DNA from: Cyclobacteriaceae bacterium | GTDB taxonomy: Bacteria; Bacteroidota; Bacteroidia; Cytophagales; Cyclobacteriaceae | Direction of reading: 5' to 3' | Assembly: GCA_019638395.1 (NCBI GenBank) | Contig: JAHBTX010000005.1 | Location: 427,169-491,168 of the forward strand | Length of the DNA stretch: 64,000 bases | Shown: positions 10,438-17,659 of the stretch, one piece after another | Position numbering within the stretch: the stretch's first letter is position 1 | Layout of the letters: each line of letters starts with the position of its first letter | Made by a program: the position numbers and the translations under genes | The notes under the pieces: model-generated | Told to the model about the DNA's origin: nothing | Seen by the model: only the letters and a program-made list of their open reading frames with translations | The model's database searches: none

Positions 10438-11319
10438 ATGGTTGAATCTTTTTTAAAATACCTCGAATACCAAAAAAGGTACAGTCCCCAAACAGTACAA
10501 TCCTATCGTACCGACCTAACCCAGTTTGAAGATTTCTTAAAACGCGAGTTCGACAACACACCTACACAAGATGCCAACTATGGCCTGGTGCGTTCGTGGA
10601 TTGTAAGCCTGGTAGAACAAAAACTAGACTCACTCTCTGTAAACCGGAAAATTGCCTGCCTTCGATCCTATTATAAATTTCTGTTACGCGAAGAGTTGAT
10701 CACACATAATCCGATGGTGAAGATCAAAATCCTGAAAACAAAGAAAAAATTACCACACTTTGTAAACGAACAAGACACTACCAAACTCTTAGATCAGGTA
10801 CAATTTGGCAAAACCCATGAAGACCTGCGCGATAAACTGATACTGGAATTATTGTATGGAACCGGAATGCGCCTGGCTGAATTGATCGCACTAAAAGAAC
10901 GAAACATTAATCTGCGCGACCGCACTCTCAAGGTATTAGGAAAAAGAAACAAAGAAAGAGTTATCCCTTTTTCAGTTCAACTCGTTTCTATAATTGAAGA
11001 TTATATAGTGGTGCGCAATCAGGAAGTTGAAAAAAAAGAACATGGTTGTTTAGTTGTAACGCAAACCGGAGATGAGTTATACCCTATGCTGGTAAACCGC
11101 ACCGTAAAAAGATACATGAAGTTGTTTACTACCGTTGAGAAAAAGAGCCCACACGTACTGCGCCACACGTATGCAACGCACTTGCTTAACAAAGGTGCCG
11201 AGATAAACGCTGTAAAAGATTTGTTGGGCCACAGCAGTTTGGCAGCCACGCAAGTTTATACACACAACTCGATGGAAAAATTAAAGAAAGTTTTTGACCA
11301 GGCACACCCCAAAGCATAG
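10438..11319 (+). CDS. xerC: Tyrosine recombinase XerC/XerD
   Basis: A 293-residue site-specific recombinase that resolves chromosome dimers at dif with its partner Xer protein. The N-terminal SAM-like DNA-binding domain spans about residues 1-90. The catalytic residues are all present: R145 (GTGMRLAEL), K169 (GKRNKER), H239 and R242 (HVLRHTYATH), H265 (LLGHSS) and Y274 (VYTH). Position between rpsU and hpf is the conserved place for the XerC-type copy in Bacteroidota, so a housekeeping role is favoured over a mobile-element integrase. XerC versus XerD cannot be fixed by motifs alone. Confidence 0.9.
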   Translation: MVESFLKYLEYQKRYSPQTVQSYRTDLTQFEDFLKREFDNTPTQDANYGLVRSWIVSLVEQKLDSLSVNRKIACLRSYYKFLLREELITHNPMVKIKILKTKKKLPHFVNEQDTTKLLDQVQFGKTHEDLRDKLILELLYGTGMRLAELIALKERNINLRDRTLKVLGKRNKERVIPFSVQLVSIIEDYIVVRNQEVEKKEHGCLVVTQTGDELYPMLVNRTVKRYMKLFTTVEKKSPHVLRHTYATHLLNKGAEINAVKDLLGHSSLAATQVYTHNSMEKLKKVFDQAHPKA

Positions 11320-11396
11320 CCTATGATGAGATAACTACTAACGGCTACCGGGCCTTAACCGGAATGTTTTTATTGTTCAACTTAAATTTTTCGCTT

Positions 11397-11699
11397 ATGA
11401 AACTGCAAGTGCATTCCATCCATTTCGATGCTGATCAAAAACTCATCGACTTTATTCAAAAAAAGGTTGACAAACTGGAAACATTTTACGACCGGATGGT
11501 AGATGGTGAAGTTTTTCTGAGACTCAACAACGAGGGGGTTGAAAACAAAACCGTAGAAATAAAACTGAATGTACCCGGCCAGCATTTATTTGCGAAAGAA
11601 CAAGCCCGCTCATTTGAAGCGGCCACCGATCAGGCTACAGAAGCGTTGCGAAATCAACTTAAAAAATTCAAGACCAAACTCAAGAACGGAAGAGTGTAA
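11397..11699 (+). CDS. hpf: Ribosome hibernation promoting factor (HPF/YfiA family)
   Basis: A 100-residue short-form HPF. It binds the 30S decoding region and tRNA sites to inactivate or dimerise ribosomes in slow growth. The N-terminus KLQVHSIHFDADQKLIDFIQ and the KKVDKLETFYDRM block fit the Bacteroidota short form. Basic residues near the C-terminus (KKFKTKLKNGRV) contact rRNA. The ATG at 11397 was chosen; an in-frame ATG 33 bases earlier adds a hydrophobic stretch not expected in the family. It lies 77 bases after xerC and is followed by a terminator. The EF-Tu/tRNA cluster that often follows this gene in the phylum is absent. Confidence 0.92.
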   Translation: MKLQVHSIHFDADQKLIDFIQKKVDKLETFYDRMVDGEVFLRLNNEGVENKTVEIKLNVPGQHLFAKEQARSFEAATDQATEALRNQLKKFKTKLKNGRV

Positions 11700-11716
11700 C
11701 TTGGTTACATATTTAG

Positions 11717-11765
11717 AAGCCATCTGCTATGTTTCATTTCTCGAGCGTAGCAGATGGCTTTTTCA
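11717..11765 (+). terminator. Terminator after hpf
   Basis: Inverted repeat AAGCCATCTGCTA / TAGCAGATGGCTT (13 bp) around an 18-base loop, followed by a short T run. Confidence 0.85.
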
Positions 11766-11913
11766 ATTTCACCCCATTATCTGTTGCGGTATTTTTATTG
11801 ATTAGTTTATTGGATGCCTTTTAACGGAAAAAATAATCACCAGCCTTTCATCACAAAACATTGCTACTGCTTTAGTTGATTTGAGTATTTTGTAGAACTC
11901 TATTCCTAACCTT

Positions 11914-14493
11914 ATGAAAAATCTTTTAATAGGCTTGCTGATCATCAGCACCGGTACCTTTGCTCAAAACAATTATTTCTTTCCGGCTGGCGTTTCATTC
12001 GATCCTGCCATTCCCACCCCCGAACAATTTTTGGGTTACCCGGTTGGCGATTGGCATACGCGCCACGATCGCATTGTGTCTTACTTTCAGGAGTTGGCTC
12101 GTGTATCGCCCAAAGCCCATTTTCAGATAATCGGTTACACCAACGAGCGCAGGCCGCAGGTTGTCCTCACGATAACAAGTCCTGAAAACTATGCGCGCAT
12201 CGAAGACATCCGCAAAGAACATTTGAAGTTGGCTGATCCCTCACAGTCAGTAAACACATCAACCATGCCGGTAATCATCACACATGGTTATAATGTACAC
12301 GGCAACGAACCCAGCAGCAGTGAAGCTGCGATGCTAACGGCCTATTATTTAATTGCAGCACAAGGCGCAGAAGCCGAGCGCACATTAAAAGATGCCGTGA
12401 TTCACATTGACCCGAATTATAATCCCGATGGCCGCGATCGCCACAGCAACTGGGCCAACATGCACAAAGGCTTTCCTCCGGTTTCCGATCCGATGGATCG
12501 CGAACACAATGAAGTGTGGCCCGGTGGTCGTTTCAATCATTATTGGTTTGATCTTAATCGCGATTGGTTGCCATTGGCACATGTAGAGAGTCGCAATCGT
12601 GTGGCGTTCTTTCACCAATGGTTGCCCAACGTGTGTACCGATTACCACGAGATGGGCACCAACGCCACCAACTTTTTTGAACCCACCAAACCGTATGGCA
12701 GCGAAAACCCGGTAGTGCCGCGTGCCAACTACGATGTGTTGAATCCCTTGTTTGCAAAATATTTTTCCAGCGCGTTGGACGAAATTGGTTCGCTCTACTT
12801 TTCGAAAGAAGCATTTGATAATTCGTATCCGGGTTATGGTTCTACCTATCCGGATATTCATGGTGGGTTGGGTTTGGTATTTGAACAAGCCAGCTCGCGT
12901 GGGCACGTACAAAAAAGTTCTACCAAAGAAGTAACGTTTGCCTTTACCATTCGCAACCACGTGCGCACCAGTTTGGCTACGGTAAAAGCCGGAGTAGAAA
13001 ACCGCGAGTTGTTACTAAAGCATCAGCAAGAATATTTTAAATCGGCTTTGGATGAAGGCCGCAAGTCGGCCATAAAAGCGTATGTGTTTGGCGATAGTAA
13101 AGATGTGAGTCGCACGCGGGCTTTTGCCGATTTGTTGGTGAAGCATAAAATTGAAACACATCAGCTGGGTGCCGATCTTACCGTAGGCTCCAACAAATAC
13201 GAAAAGGGAAAAGCGTTTGTAGTTACCACCGACCAAACACAATATAGAATGGTGCGCAGCATGTTCGAAAAAGTAACTGCGTTTCACGACAGTGTATTTT
13301 ACGATGCCAGCACTTGGACGATGGCCCTCGCTTATGGCTTACCACACGATGCCCTGAATGCAACCGTTAAGTTTTCGAAAGGCGAAAGGGTTACGGTTGA
13401 AAACCTGGTGGCAACACCTGCGGCTGTAACCAAATCGAACTATGCGTACCTGATTGAATGGAATGAATACAATGCTGCACGTGCGTTATATTACTTGTTG
13501 AGCAAAGGTGTATTTGTAAAAACCGCCTTCAAACCTTTTGCGGCAACCATCAACGGCACGAAAAAGAATTTTGGATATGGTACATTGGTAATTCCGGTAG
13601 TAGATCAACACCTGAATGCTGATGAAGTGTTTGCCATTGTGAAAGAAGCTTCCACCACGGCAACGGTGGAGGTGCTTAGCGTTACTACCGGTTATAGTTT
13701 GGAAGGTGTGGATTTGGGCAGCAACAACATCCGCACGGTGCCACAACCCAAAGTGGTGATGTTGATTGGCGATGGCGTAGCCGCTACCGATGCCGGTGCG
13801 TTGTGGTACCTGCTCGATAGCAAACTGAGTATGCCTATTACCAAAGTAAACACCACGCAGTTTAACCAATTGCGGTTGCACGATTATACTACATTGATTT
13901 TACCTTCCGGAAACTACAATGCGTTGGGCGAAAGCGGAGCTACTAAAATTAAAACGTGGGCGCAACAAGGCGGTACACTTATCTTGTTGAAGAATGCCGT
14001 GAGTTGGGCGATTAACAACAAAGTAGTGGAAGAACAATTGCGCAAAGAAGATGAACAGGCTGCGAAGAAAGATGTGAAGCGTATGGATTATGTTACGGCT
14101 GGTGATTACCAGGGCTCGCGCGCCATTGGCGGTTCTATTTATAAAGCCAATGTAGACATTACGCATCCGTTGGCGTTTGGATACACCATGCGCGAGTTGC
14201 CCGTGTGGCGCAACACGAGTATCTTTTTGGAACCGGGCAAGAGCCCGTTTAACACGGTAATTAAATACACGGCCAGTCCGTTGTTAAGCGGCTACATACA
14301 CGCAACCAACTTAGAGAAAATTAAAAACTCCACCTCGTTGCAAATGAGCGCGGTGGGGCAGGGCCGCGCCATTTTGTTTGTGGATGATCCCGCCTTCCGC
14401 GGTTATTGGTATGGCACCAACAAACTGTTTTTTAATGCGATCTTCTTTGGTGGGTTAATTACGAGTGGTGGGTTTGGTGGGGCAGAGGAGTGA
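11914..14493 (+). CDS. Secreted M14-family zinc carboxypeptidase with C-terminal GATase-like domain
   Basis: An 859-residue protein with an N-terminal signal peptide (about 1-17, ending TFAQ). The M14 domain follows. The zinc ligands are in THGYNVHGNEPSSSEA (H and E of HxxE) with the distal His in CTDYHEMG. DPNYNPDGRDRHSNW and the Glu in GLVFEQASS complete the catalytic region. From about residue 610 to 720 there is a flavodoxin/class I GATase-like fold (VVMLIGDGVAATDAGALWYLL, LILPSGNYNAL), seen in a subset of Bacteroidota M14 proteins. It probably degrades peptides in the periplasm or outside the cell. The gene stands alone between the hpf terminator and the accessory block. Confidence 0.9.
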   Translation: MKNLLIGLLIISTGTFAQNNYFFPAGVSFDPAIPTPEQFLGYPVGDWHTRHDRIVSYFQELARVSPKAHFQIIGYTNERRPQVVLTITSPENYARIEDIRKEHLKLADPSQSVNTSTMPVIITHGYNVHGNEPSSSEAAMLTAYYLIAAQGAEAERTLKDAVIHIDPNYNPDGRDRHSNWANMHKGFPPVSDPMDREHNEVWPGGRFNHYWFDLNRDWLPLAHVESRNRVAFFHQWLPNVCTDYHEMGTNATNFFEPTKPYGSENPVVPRANYDVLNPLFAKYFSSALDEIGSLYFSKEAFDNSYPGYGSTYPDIHGGLGLVFEQASSRGHVQKSSTKEVTFAFTIRNHVRTSLATVKAGVENRELLLKHQQEYFKSALDEGRKSAIKAYVFGDSKDVSRTRAFADLLVKHKIETHQLGADLTVGSNKYEKGKAFVVTTDQTQYRMVRSMFEKVTAFHDSVFYDASTWTMALAYGLPHDALNATVKFSKGERVTVENLVATPAAVTKSNYAYLIEWNEYNAARALYYLLSKGVFVKTAFKPFAATINGTKKNFGYGTLVIPVVDQHLNADEVFAIVKEASTTATVEVLSVTTGYSLEGVDLGSNNIRTVPQPKVVMLIGDGVAATDAGALWYLLDSKLSMPITKVNTTQFNQLRLHDYTTLILPSGNYNALGESGATKIKTWAQQGGTLILLKNAVSWAINNKVVEEQLRKEDEQAAKKDVKRMDYVTAGDYQGSRAIGGSIYKANVDITHPLAFGYTMRELPVWRNTSIFLEPGKSPFNTVIKYTASPLLSGYIHATNLEKIKNSTSLQMSAVGQGRAILFVDDPAFRGYWYGTNKLFFNAIFFGGLITSGGFGGAEE

Positions 14494-14519
14494 TTGGGTA
14501 CTGTAATCGCTGTATTGCA

Positions 14520-14586
14520 GTTGGGTGTTTCGACCCGACTGATGATTAACCTGAAAAAGAAAGTCAGGTTGTAAAATCTGACTTCA
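14520..14586. repeat. Left copy of a direct repeat flanking the 14.5-17.2 kb accessory block
   Basis: It contains GTTGGGTGTT (14520-14529) and, after a short gap, TGATTAACCTGAAAAA..AAAGTCA..TTGTAAA..TTCAA (14543-14586). The second part aligns with bases 17135-17178 in the same orientation with about 80% identity by eye. AACCTGA / TCAGGTT inside it forms a small hairpin. GTTGGGT also fits the GTTRRRY core of integron attC sites. Confidence 0.6.
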
Positions 14587-14617
14587 ATGAAAGGCTAAAT
14601 GATTTTGGTAAGAGATG

Positions 14618-15157
14618 TTATTCTAGAATAAATCTTAAATCCCAATCTTTACTGTTATACCCAGCATCAATTCCTGGGCCTATCATACTTATAATATCTC
14701 TTGGGGATTTATTATGAAAATTCTTTGTGTCAAGGGAGGCTTTATTAGAAATTAATAGATTTACGATTTCTAAGCTTTCTTTTTTACCGCGATAATTCGC
14801 TACAGCAATAAATAACGGGGTATTGCCATTCCCTTCTTGTATTTCGATATCCGCACCATTTTCAAGTAGAGATTTTACTATAGAATAATGATTATTTGCA
14901 ACAGCCATATGCAGAGCCGAATACTCTGAACCCCTTTTATTTTTCTTATGATTTATATCTATCCCGGTTGATAAAAGGAAAACAATTAATTCTTCTGGTT
15001 TATATAAATTATCAAAACCATATCCTGCGTAGGCAATTAATATGTTATTGCCATCATATTTGTCTAAAATGTTGAAGTCAACCCCATTTGATTTTGCGTT
15101 TTCTAATCCTTTAATATTTTCTCGATATATTAAGTCGATCAGTTCTTTAAATGCCAT
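14618..15157 (-). CDS. Ankyrin-repeat protein
   Basis: A 179-residue protein with no signal peptide. It has about four ankyrin repeats. The clearest are YSALHMAVANNHYSIVKSLLENGADI and NTPLFIAVAN...LEIVNLLISNKASLDTKN; weaker ones lie near residues 25-70. Ankyrin repeats are protein-binding scaffolds; the partner is unknown. The ATG at 15157 was chosen over a TTG three codons upstream. It is the outermost gene of the leftward accessory block, convergent with the M14 peptidase gene. Codon use is AT-richer than in the housekeeping genes nearby, compatible with transfer. Confidence 0.85.
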   Translation of the reverse strand: MAFKELIDLIYRENIKGLENAKSNGVDFNILDKYDGNNILIAYAGYGFDNLYKPEELIVFLLSTGIDINHKKNKRGSEYSALHMAVANNHYSIVKSLLENGADIEIQEGNGNTPLFIAVANYRGKKESLEIVNLLISNKASLDTKNFHNKSPRDIISMIGPGIDAGYNSKDWDLRFILE

Positions 15158-15261
15158 AACTCCCAATTTAAAAGAATGTCTGTTTTCAATTTCTTGTCAA
15201 CCAATTCAAAACCTAACAGCTATAGAAGTAATTTTATAAACTAACACGAACCTTGTGTTAC

Positions 15262-15624
15262 TTACCATTGCTGAAACCTAATCCCAAGTTGCATGTCGGC
15301 AATTGCAAATTCTTTTGCGCCCCAAGGCCTAAGGGTTATTTTGTTAAGATTGGGGTGAAGCAGATCAGGACGAGCGGCCGATACGGTTGCATAGACTTCT
15401 TCAATATTATTGGTTACCAACCTCAACTCCGGATTATGTTCTTTCGCCAATTGTTCATCTTGAAAAAGCATAATGGTTATCCCATCTTTTCCTAATACGC
15501 AGTACGGTTGTGAAGCATGTAAATCCTGGTGTGCAATGGTAAATTGCAGACAGTCGACAAATAATTTCAATCCATCTGAAAGGTCCTTGTAAAATACACT
15601 GACTACTAATTTTGTAAAATTCAT
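15262..15624 (-). CDS. VOC-superfamily (glyoxalase/bleomycin-resistance-like) protein
   Basis: A 120-residue single-domain protein with the beta-alpha-beta-beta-beta pattern of the vicinal oxygen chelate fold. It starts FTKLVVSVFYKDLSDGLKLFVDCLQF and ends GAKEFAIADMQLGIRFQQW, the latter matching the usual GxREFxVxDPxGxxxxF ending. The canonical metal ligands are not clearly all present (YCVLGKDGITIML, EFAIAD), so the catalytic type is open. The family covers glyoxalases, dioxygenases and drug-binding proteins. It lies in the accessory block between the ankyrin gene and an exported protein, each separated by about 100 bases that hold inverted repeats. Confidence 0.75.
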   Translation of the reverse strand: MNFTKLVVSVFYKDLSDGLKLFVDCLQFTIAHQDLHASQPYCVLGKDGITIMLFQDEQLAKEHNPELRLVTNNIEEVYATVSAARPDLLHPNLNKITLRPWGAKEFAIADMQLGIRFQQW

Positions 15625-15677
15625 GACCGGTTGTTTTCAATTTTAAATGAAATGGAAACGACTTTGATAAGAAAGAA

Positions 15678-15706
15678 GCCTATAACGCAAACATGTTGTA
15701 GCGGCC
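15678..15706. repeat. attC-like inverted repeat upstream of the VOC gene
   Basis: CTATAAC (15680-15686) and GTTGTAG (15695-15701) form an imperfect inverted repeat inside GCC...CGGCC. In the sense of the leftward genes it ends GCGTTATAGGC, resembling the right end of an integron attC site. The spacing is much shorter than in typical attC sites, so the assignment is tentative. Confidence 0.35.
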
Positions 15707-15720
15707 ATAGTATTTTGCAC

Positions 15721-16179
15721 TCATAGCCTTAGTCCGTTTTTTAGTTTATTTAACTTATAAGTCTGTGTGTCCGGCAAATACTTAAGATAAAATATATAAG
15801 CCACATCAGCAAAAAATATCAAGTCCTTATCAACCTTCTCGTAAGTATACATTGCAATTGTTACTTGGTCTCGAATTATGCTAAGTCCAGTTACCTTGAT
15901 TACGATGTCCGTTGAGTTTATATCCTTAGTCTTGATTTTTCTTTCTCCATTATCTTTTAGAATCATTAGTCCGTTAATGCTATCTGGGAAACTGTTAATT
16001 ACTCCTAAGTCACCCCTTAATACAAGTCTTTCAATTTTCTTAATGTCTTTAATTCTTTTTGTTAAAGAGTCCAGTGAATAATAATACATCCCTGTTTTAT
16101 CAGCCGACAATGAATTAACAATTTGTCCAACGGTCCGTTGGGCAAACATCATAGTCAATATTATTACGAGTACTCTCAT
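15721..16179 (-). CDS. Small exported protein of unknown function
   Basis: A 152-residue product. The N-terminus MRVLVIILTMMFAQRTVGQ looks like a Sec signal peptide with cleavage near residue 19, so the mature protein is probably periplasmic. I recognise no family. The mature part contains YYSLDSLTKRIKDIKKIERLVLRGDLG and ends LKYLPDTQTYKLNKLKNGLRL, a mix of helices and strands without obvious catalytic motifs. The ATG at 16179 was chosen because it gives a clean signal peptide; an earlier start would add a second hydrophobic stretch. It lies in the leftward accessory block between the VOC and higBA genes. Confidence 0.7.
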   Translation of the reverse strand: MRVLVIILTMMFAQRTVGQIVNSLSADKTGMYYYSLDSLTKRIKDIKKIERLVLRGDLGVINSFPDSINGLMILKDNGERKIKTKDINSTDIVIKVTGLSIIRDQVTIAMYTYEKVDKDLIFFADVAYIFYLKYLPDTQTYKLNKLKNGLRL

Positions 16180-16210
16180 CTGCCCAATACTAATAGCTGC
16201 CAACGCAAGC

Positions 16211-16231
16211 ATAAGCAACTCTATGGCTTAT
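16211..16231. repeat. Hairpin between higA and the exported-protein gene
   Basis: ATAAGC / GCTTAT with a 9-base loop, flanked by GCCAACG on one side and ATCCAACAT on the other. The 254-base gap here (16180-16433) holds no supportable gene. It also contains a third degenerate copy of the block's repeat around 16403-16432 (GGTCAGGTTG..AAAA..TTCAA). Confidence 0.4.
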
Positions 16232-16433
16232 ATCCAACATTATGTAAGATATAAGAAACCCGCCCTATCAAACAAATCAAACCCGGAACTATATTTTTAG
16301 TAAGCGCAACCCGCTTTGGAAATTGAGCGGATTTTGGGGTGCACCAACAATAAGCCTGGTTGTAGTAAGTGTTTTTTGATTGAGAATTTAGGTTTGAATA
16401 GGTCAGGTTGAAAAAACTTAAATTCAAGGTGAG

Positions 16434-16733
16434 TTATGCCGCATTGCTTTGATAATGTTCTATAGACCCAAGCTCTTTTGATTTAATTTGCGCTTCTTCT
16501 TCAATGTCAAAATCATCCTGAAGTCCAAGCCAAAATTTGGCTGAGTTACCAAAATACTTTGAAAGCCTTAACGCGGTATCGGCTGTTACTCGTCTATTCC
16601 CTTTAATAATTTCTGAAATTCTTGTCTGGGGTATCCCAACGTCTTTTGATAACCTATAGGCACTTATCCCTAAAGGAAGTAAAAACTCCTCTACAAGAAC
16701 TTCTCCTGGATGAATGTTTTTTAATTTCTTCAT
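16434..16733 (-). CDS. higA: HigA-family antitoxin
   Basis: A 99-residue XRE-type helix-turn-helix protein with the HigA signature IHPGEVLVEEFLLPLGIS, then DVGIPQTRISEIIKGNRRV as the recognition region and FWLGLQDDFDIEEE. HigA neutralises the HigB mRNA interferase and represses the operon by binding a palindrome near its promoter. It starts 7 bases after the higB stop, with toxin first and antitoxin second as is normal for higBA. It is intact although the toxin gene in front is frameshifted. The stop is TAA. Confidence 0.92.
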   Translation of the reverse strand: MKKLKNIHPGEVLVEEFLLPLGISAYRLSKDVGIPQTRISEIIKGNRRVTADTALRLSKYFGNSAKFWLGLQDDFDIEEEAQIKSKELGSIEHYQSNAA

Positions 16734-16740
16734 TTCTTTT

Positions 16741-17021
16741 TTAATGATAGTCTATCATTTCCACTTCGGAAGCGTTCCCTTTGTCCCATTTGAAAATTAT
16801 TCTACATTGGTCATTGACTCTAATTGAGTAATACTCCTTCAAATTGCCTTTCAATTTTTCCAATCTATTTGATGGAGGAATTTGCAGGTCGGCAATATTT
16901 TGCGAATTATTTAACATTCTCAATTTCCGTCTTGTTATCTCCTGTAAGTCTGTTGTAAATCCTTTGGCTCTTTCGCCCTCCCATATTTTTTGGTTTCTTT
17001 AGAACCAAAGGAAACAATCAT
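16741..17021 (-). pseudogene. higB: HigB-family toxin, frameshifted in an A6 run
   Basis: From the ATG at 17021 the frame reads MIVSFGSKETKK and then ends after 28 codons. In the -1 frame the protein continues KIWEGERAKGFTTDLQEI, then RKLRMLNN and the family core PPSNRLEKLKG..YYSIRVNDQCRIIFKW, ending EVEMIDYH. Joining the two with one extra base gives a 93-residue HigB of normal length. The break is at the six-A run (plus-strand T run 16986-16991). Explanations are a true loss-of-function deletion, a sequencing error, or -1 slippage. The internal TTG at 16923 would give only the last 60 residues. The W of the usual NDQWRI motif is C here. Confidence 0.85.
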
Positions 17022-17036
17022 AATGTCGTAATGCGT

Positions 17037-17057
17037 TACTTACGTAAAAAGTAAGTA
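17037..17057. promoter_or_regulatory. Candidate HigA operator palindrome
   Basis: TACTTAC-7 bases-GTAAGTA forms a perfect inverted repeat, with a second palindrome TTACGTAA inside it. It lies 16 bases upstream of the higB ATG at 17021, where a HigA autorepression site would be expected. Confidence 0.55.
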
Positions 17058-17089
17058 TTTTATTTTAACCGCACAACTGTGGAGAAAGC

Positions 17090-17178
17090 GTTGGGTGTTA
17101 CCCACTACTAATCCTATGTGGCCAATGGGCACATTGATTAGCCTGAAAAAAAGTCATATTGTAAAGCCCAGAATTCAA
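17090..17178. repeat. Right copy of the direct repeat flanking the accessory block
   Basis: GTTGGGTGTT (17090-17099) matches the left copy exactly. TGATTAGCCTGAAAAAAAGTCA followed by TTGTAAA and TTCAA (17135-17178) matches the left copy's 14543-14586. The last bases overlap the 3' end of the GNAT gene. The spacer between core and tail is longer here than on the left. Confidence 0.6.
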
Positions 17179-17624
17179 AGCATCCACTCGTACAACTGGT
17201 AATGGTTACCATTCATGCCTAACTTTTCGTACACGCGTTGTGCGGGCTCGTTGGTTTTATCTACATACAAGCGGATGCCACGGTAACCTGATTGAGGCGT
17301 TACCAATTGCTGTATGTGTTGATACATTTTTTTAAACACCCCCTTACCCCGTGCTTCCGGCACAATGTAAACCGATTGTATCCAAAGCACGGTGCCAAAA
17401 CGCCAGTCGCTCCATTCATAAGTTGTCATCAGGCTGCCTATAACCTTTCCATTTTCAGCAGCCACATAATAGGCCCCCTTGTTTGCATCTTCAAACACTG
17501 CATGCACACCTTTGGTTACGGTATGGTAATCCAATTGCAGGCTTTCGGTTTCCCGGGCCATCTTTAATTGAAAGTCGATGATGTACAAAGCATCATCGGC
17601 TGCGGCTTCTCTAACAATTATCAT
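17175..17624 (-). CDS. GNAT family N-acetyltransferase
   Basis: A 149-residue acetyl-CoA-dependent acetyltransferase. The acetyl-CoA pyrophosphate-binding motif is present as VYIVPEARGKGVFKKMY (R/QxxGxG/A type), with the upstream beta-strand pair GKVIGSLMTTYEW and the C-terminal LYVDKTNEPAQRVYEKLGM block. The substrate cannot be told. The ATG at 17624 gives the standard MIIVREAAADDA start. It is divergent from the antiporter gene, leaving 35 AT-rich bases in which both promoters must lie. It marks the outer edge of the accessory block. Confidence 0.9.
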   Translation of the reverse strand: MIIVREAAADDALYIIDFQLKMARETESLQLDYHTVTKGVHAVFEDANKGAYYVAAENGKVIGSLMTTYEWSDWRFGTVLWIQSVYIVPEARGKGVFKKMYQHIQQLVTPQSGYRGIRLYVDKTNEPAQRVYEKLGMNGNHYQLYEWML

Positions 17625-17659
17625 GTTGCAATTAAATATTTTATTTAAATTAAGTGCGA

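Noticed and set aside
11320-11396. Start of hpf at base 11364
   Set aside because: It would add a hydrophobic 11-residue leader not seen in short HPF proteins, while the ATG at 11397 gives the family start.
12385-12960. Long open frame (191 codons) antisense to the M14 peptidase
   Set aside because: The sense strand encodes conserved zinc-site motifs; the antisense product has low-complexity Ile/Val/His-rich sequence typical of a shadow frame.
16221-16427. Leftward open frame of 68 codons between higA and the exported-protein gene
   Set aside because: It covers the repeat and hairpin region, has no coding-like composition or motif, and is best explained as intergenic sequence.
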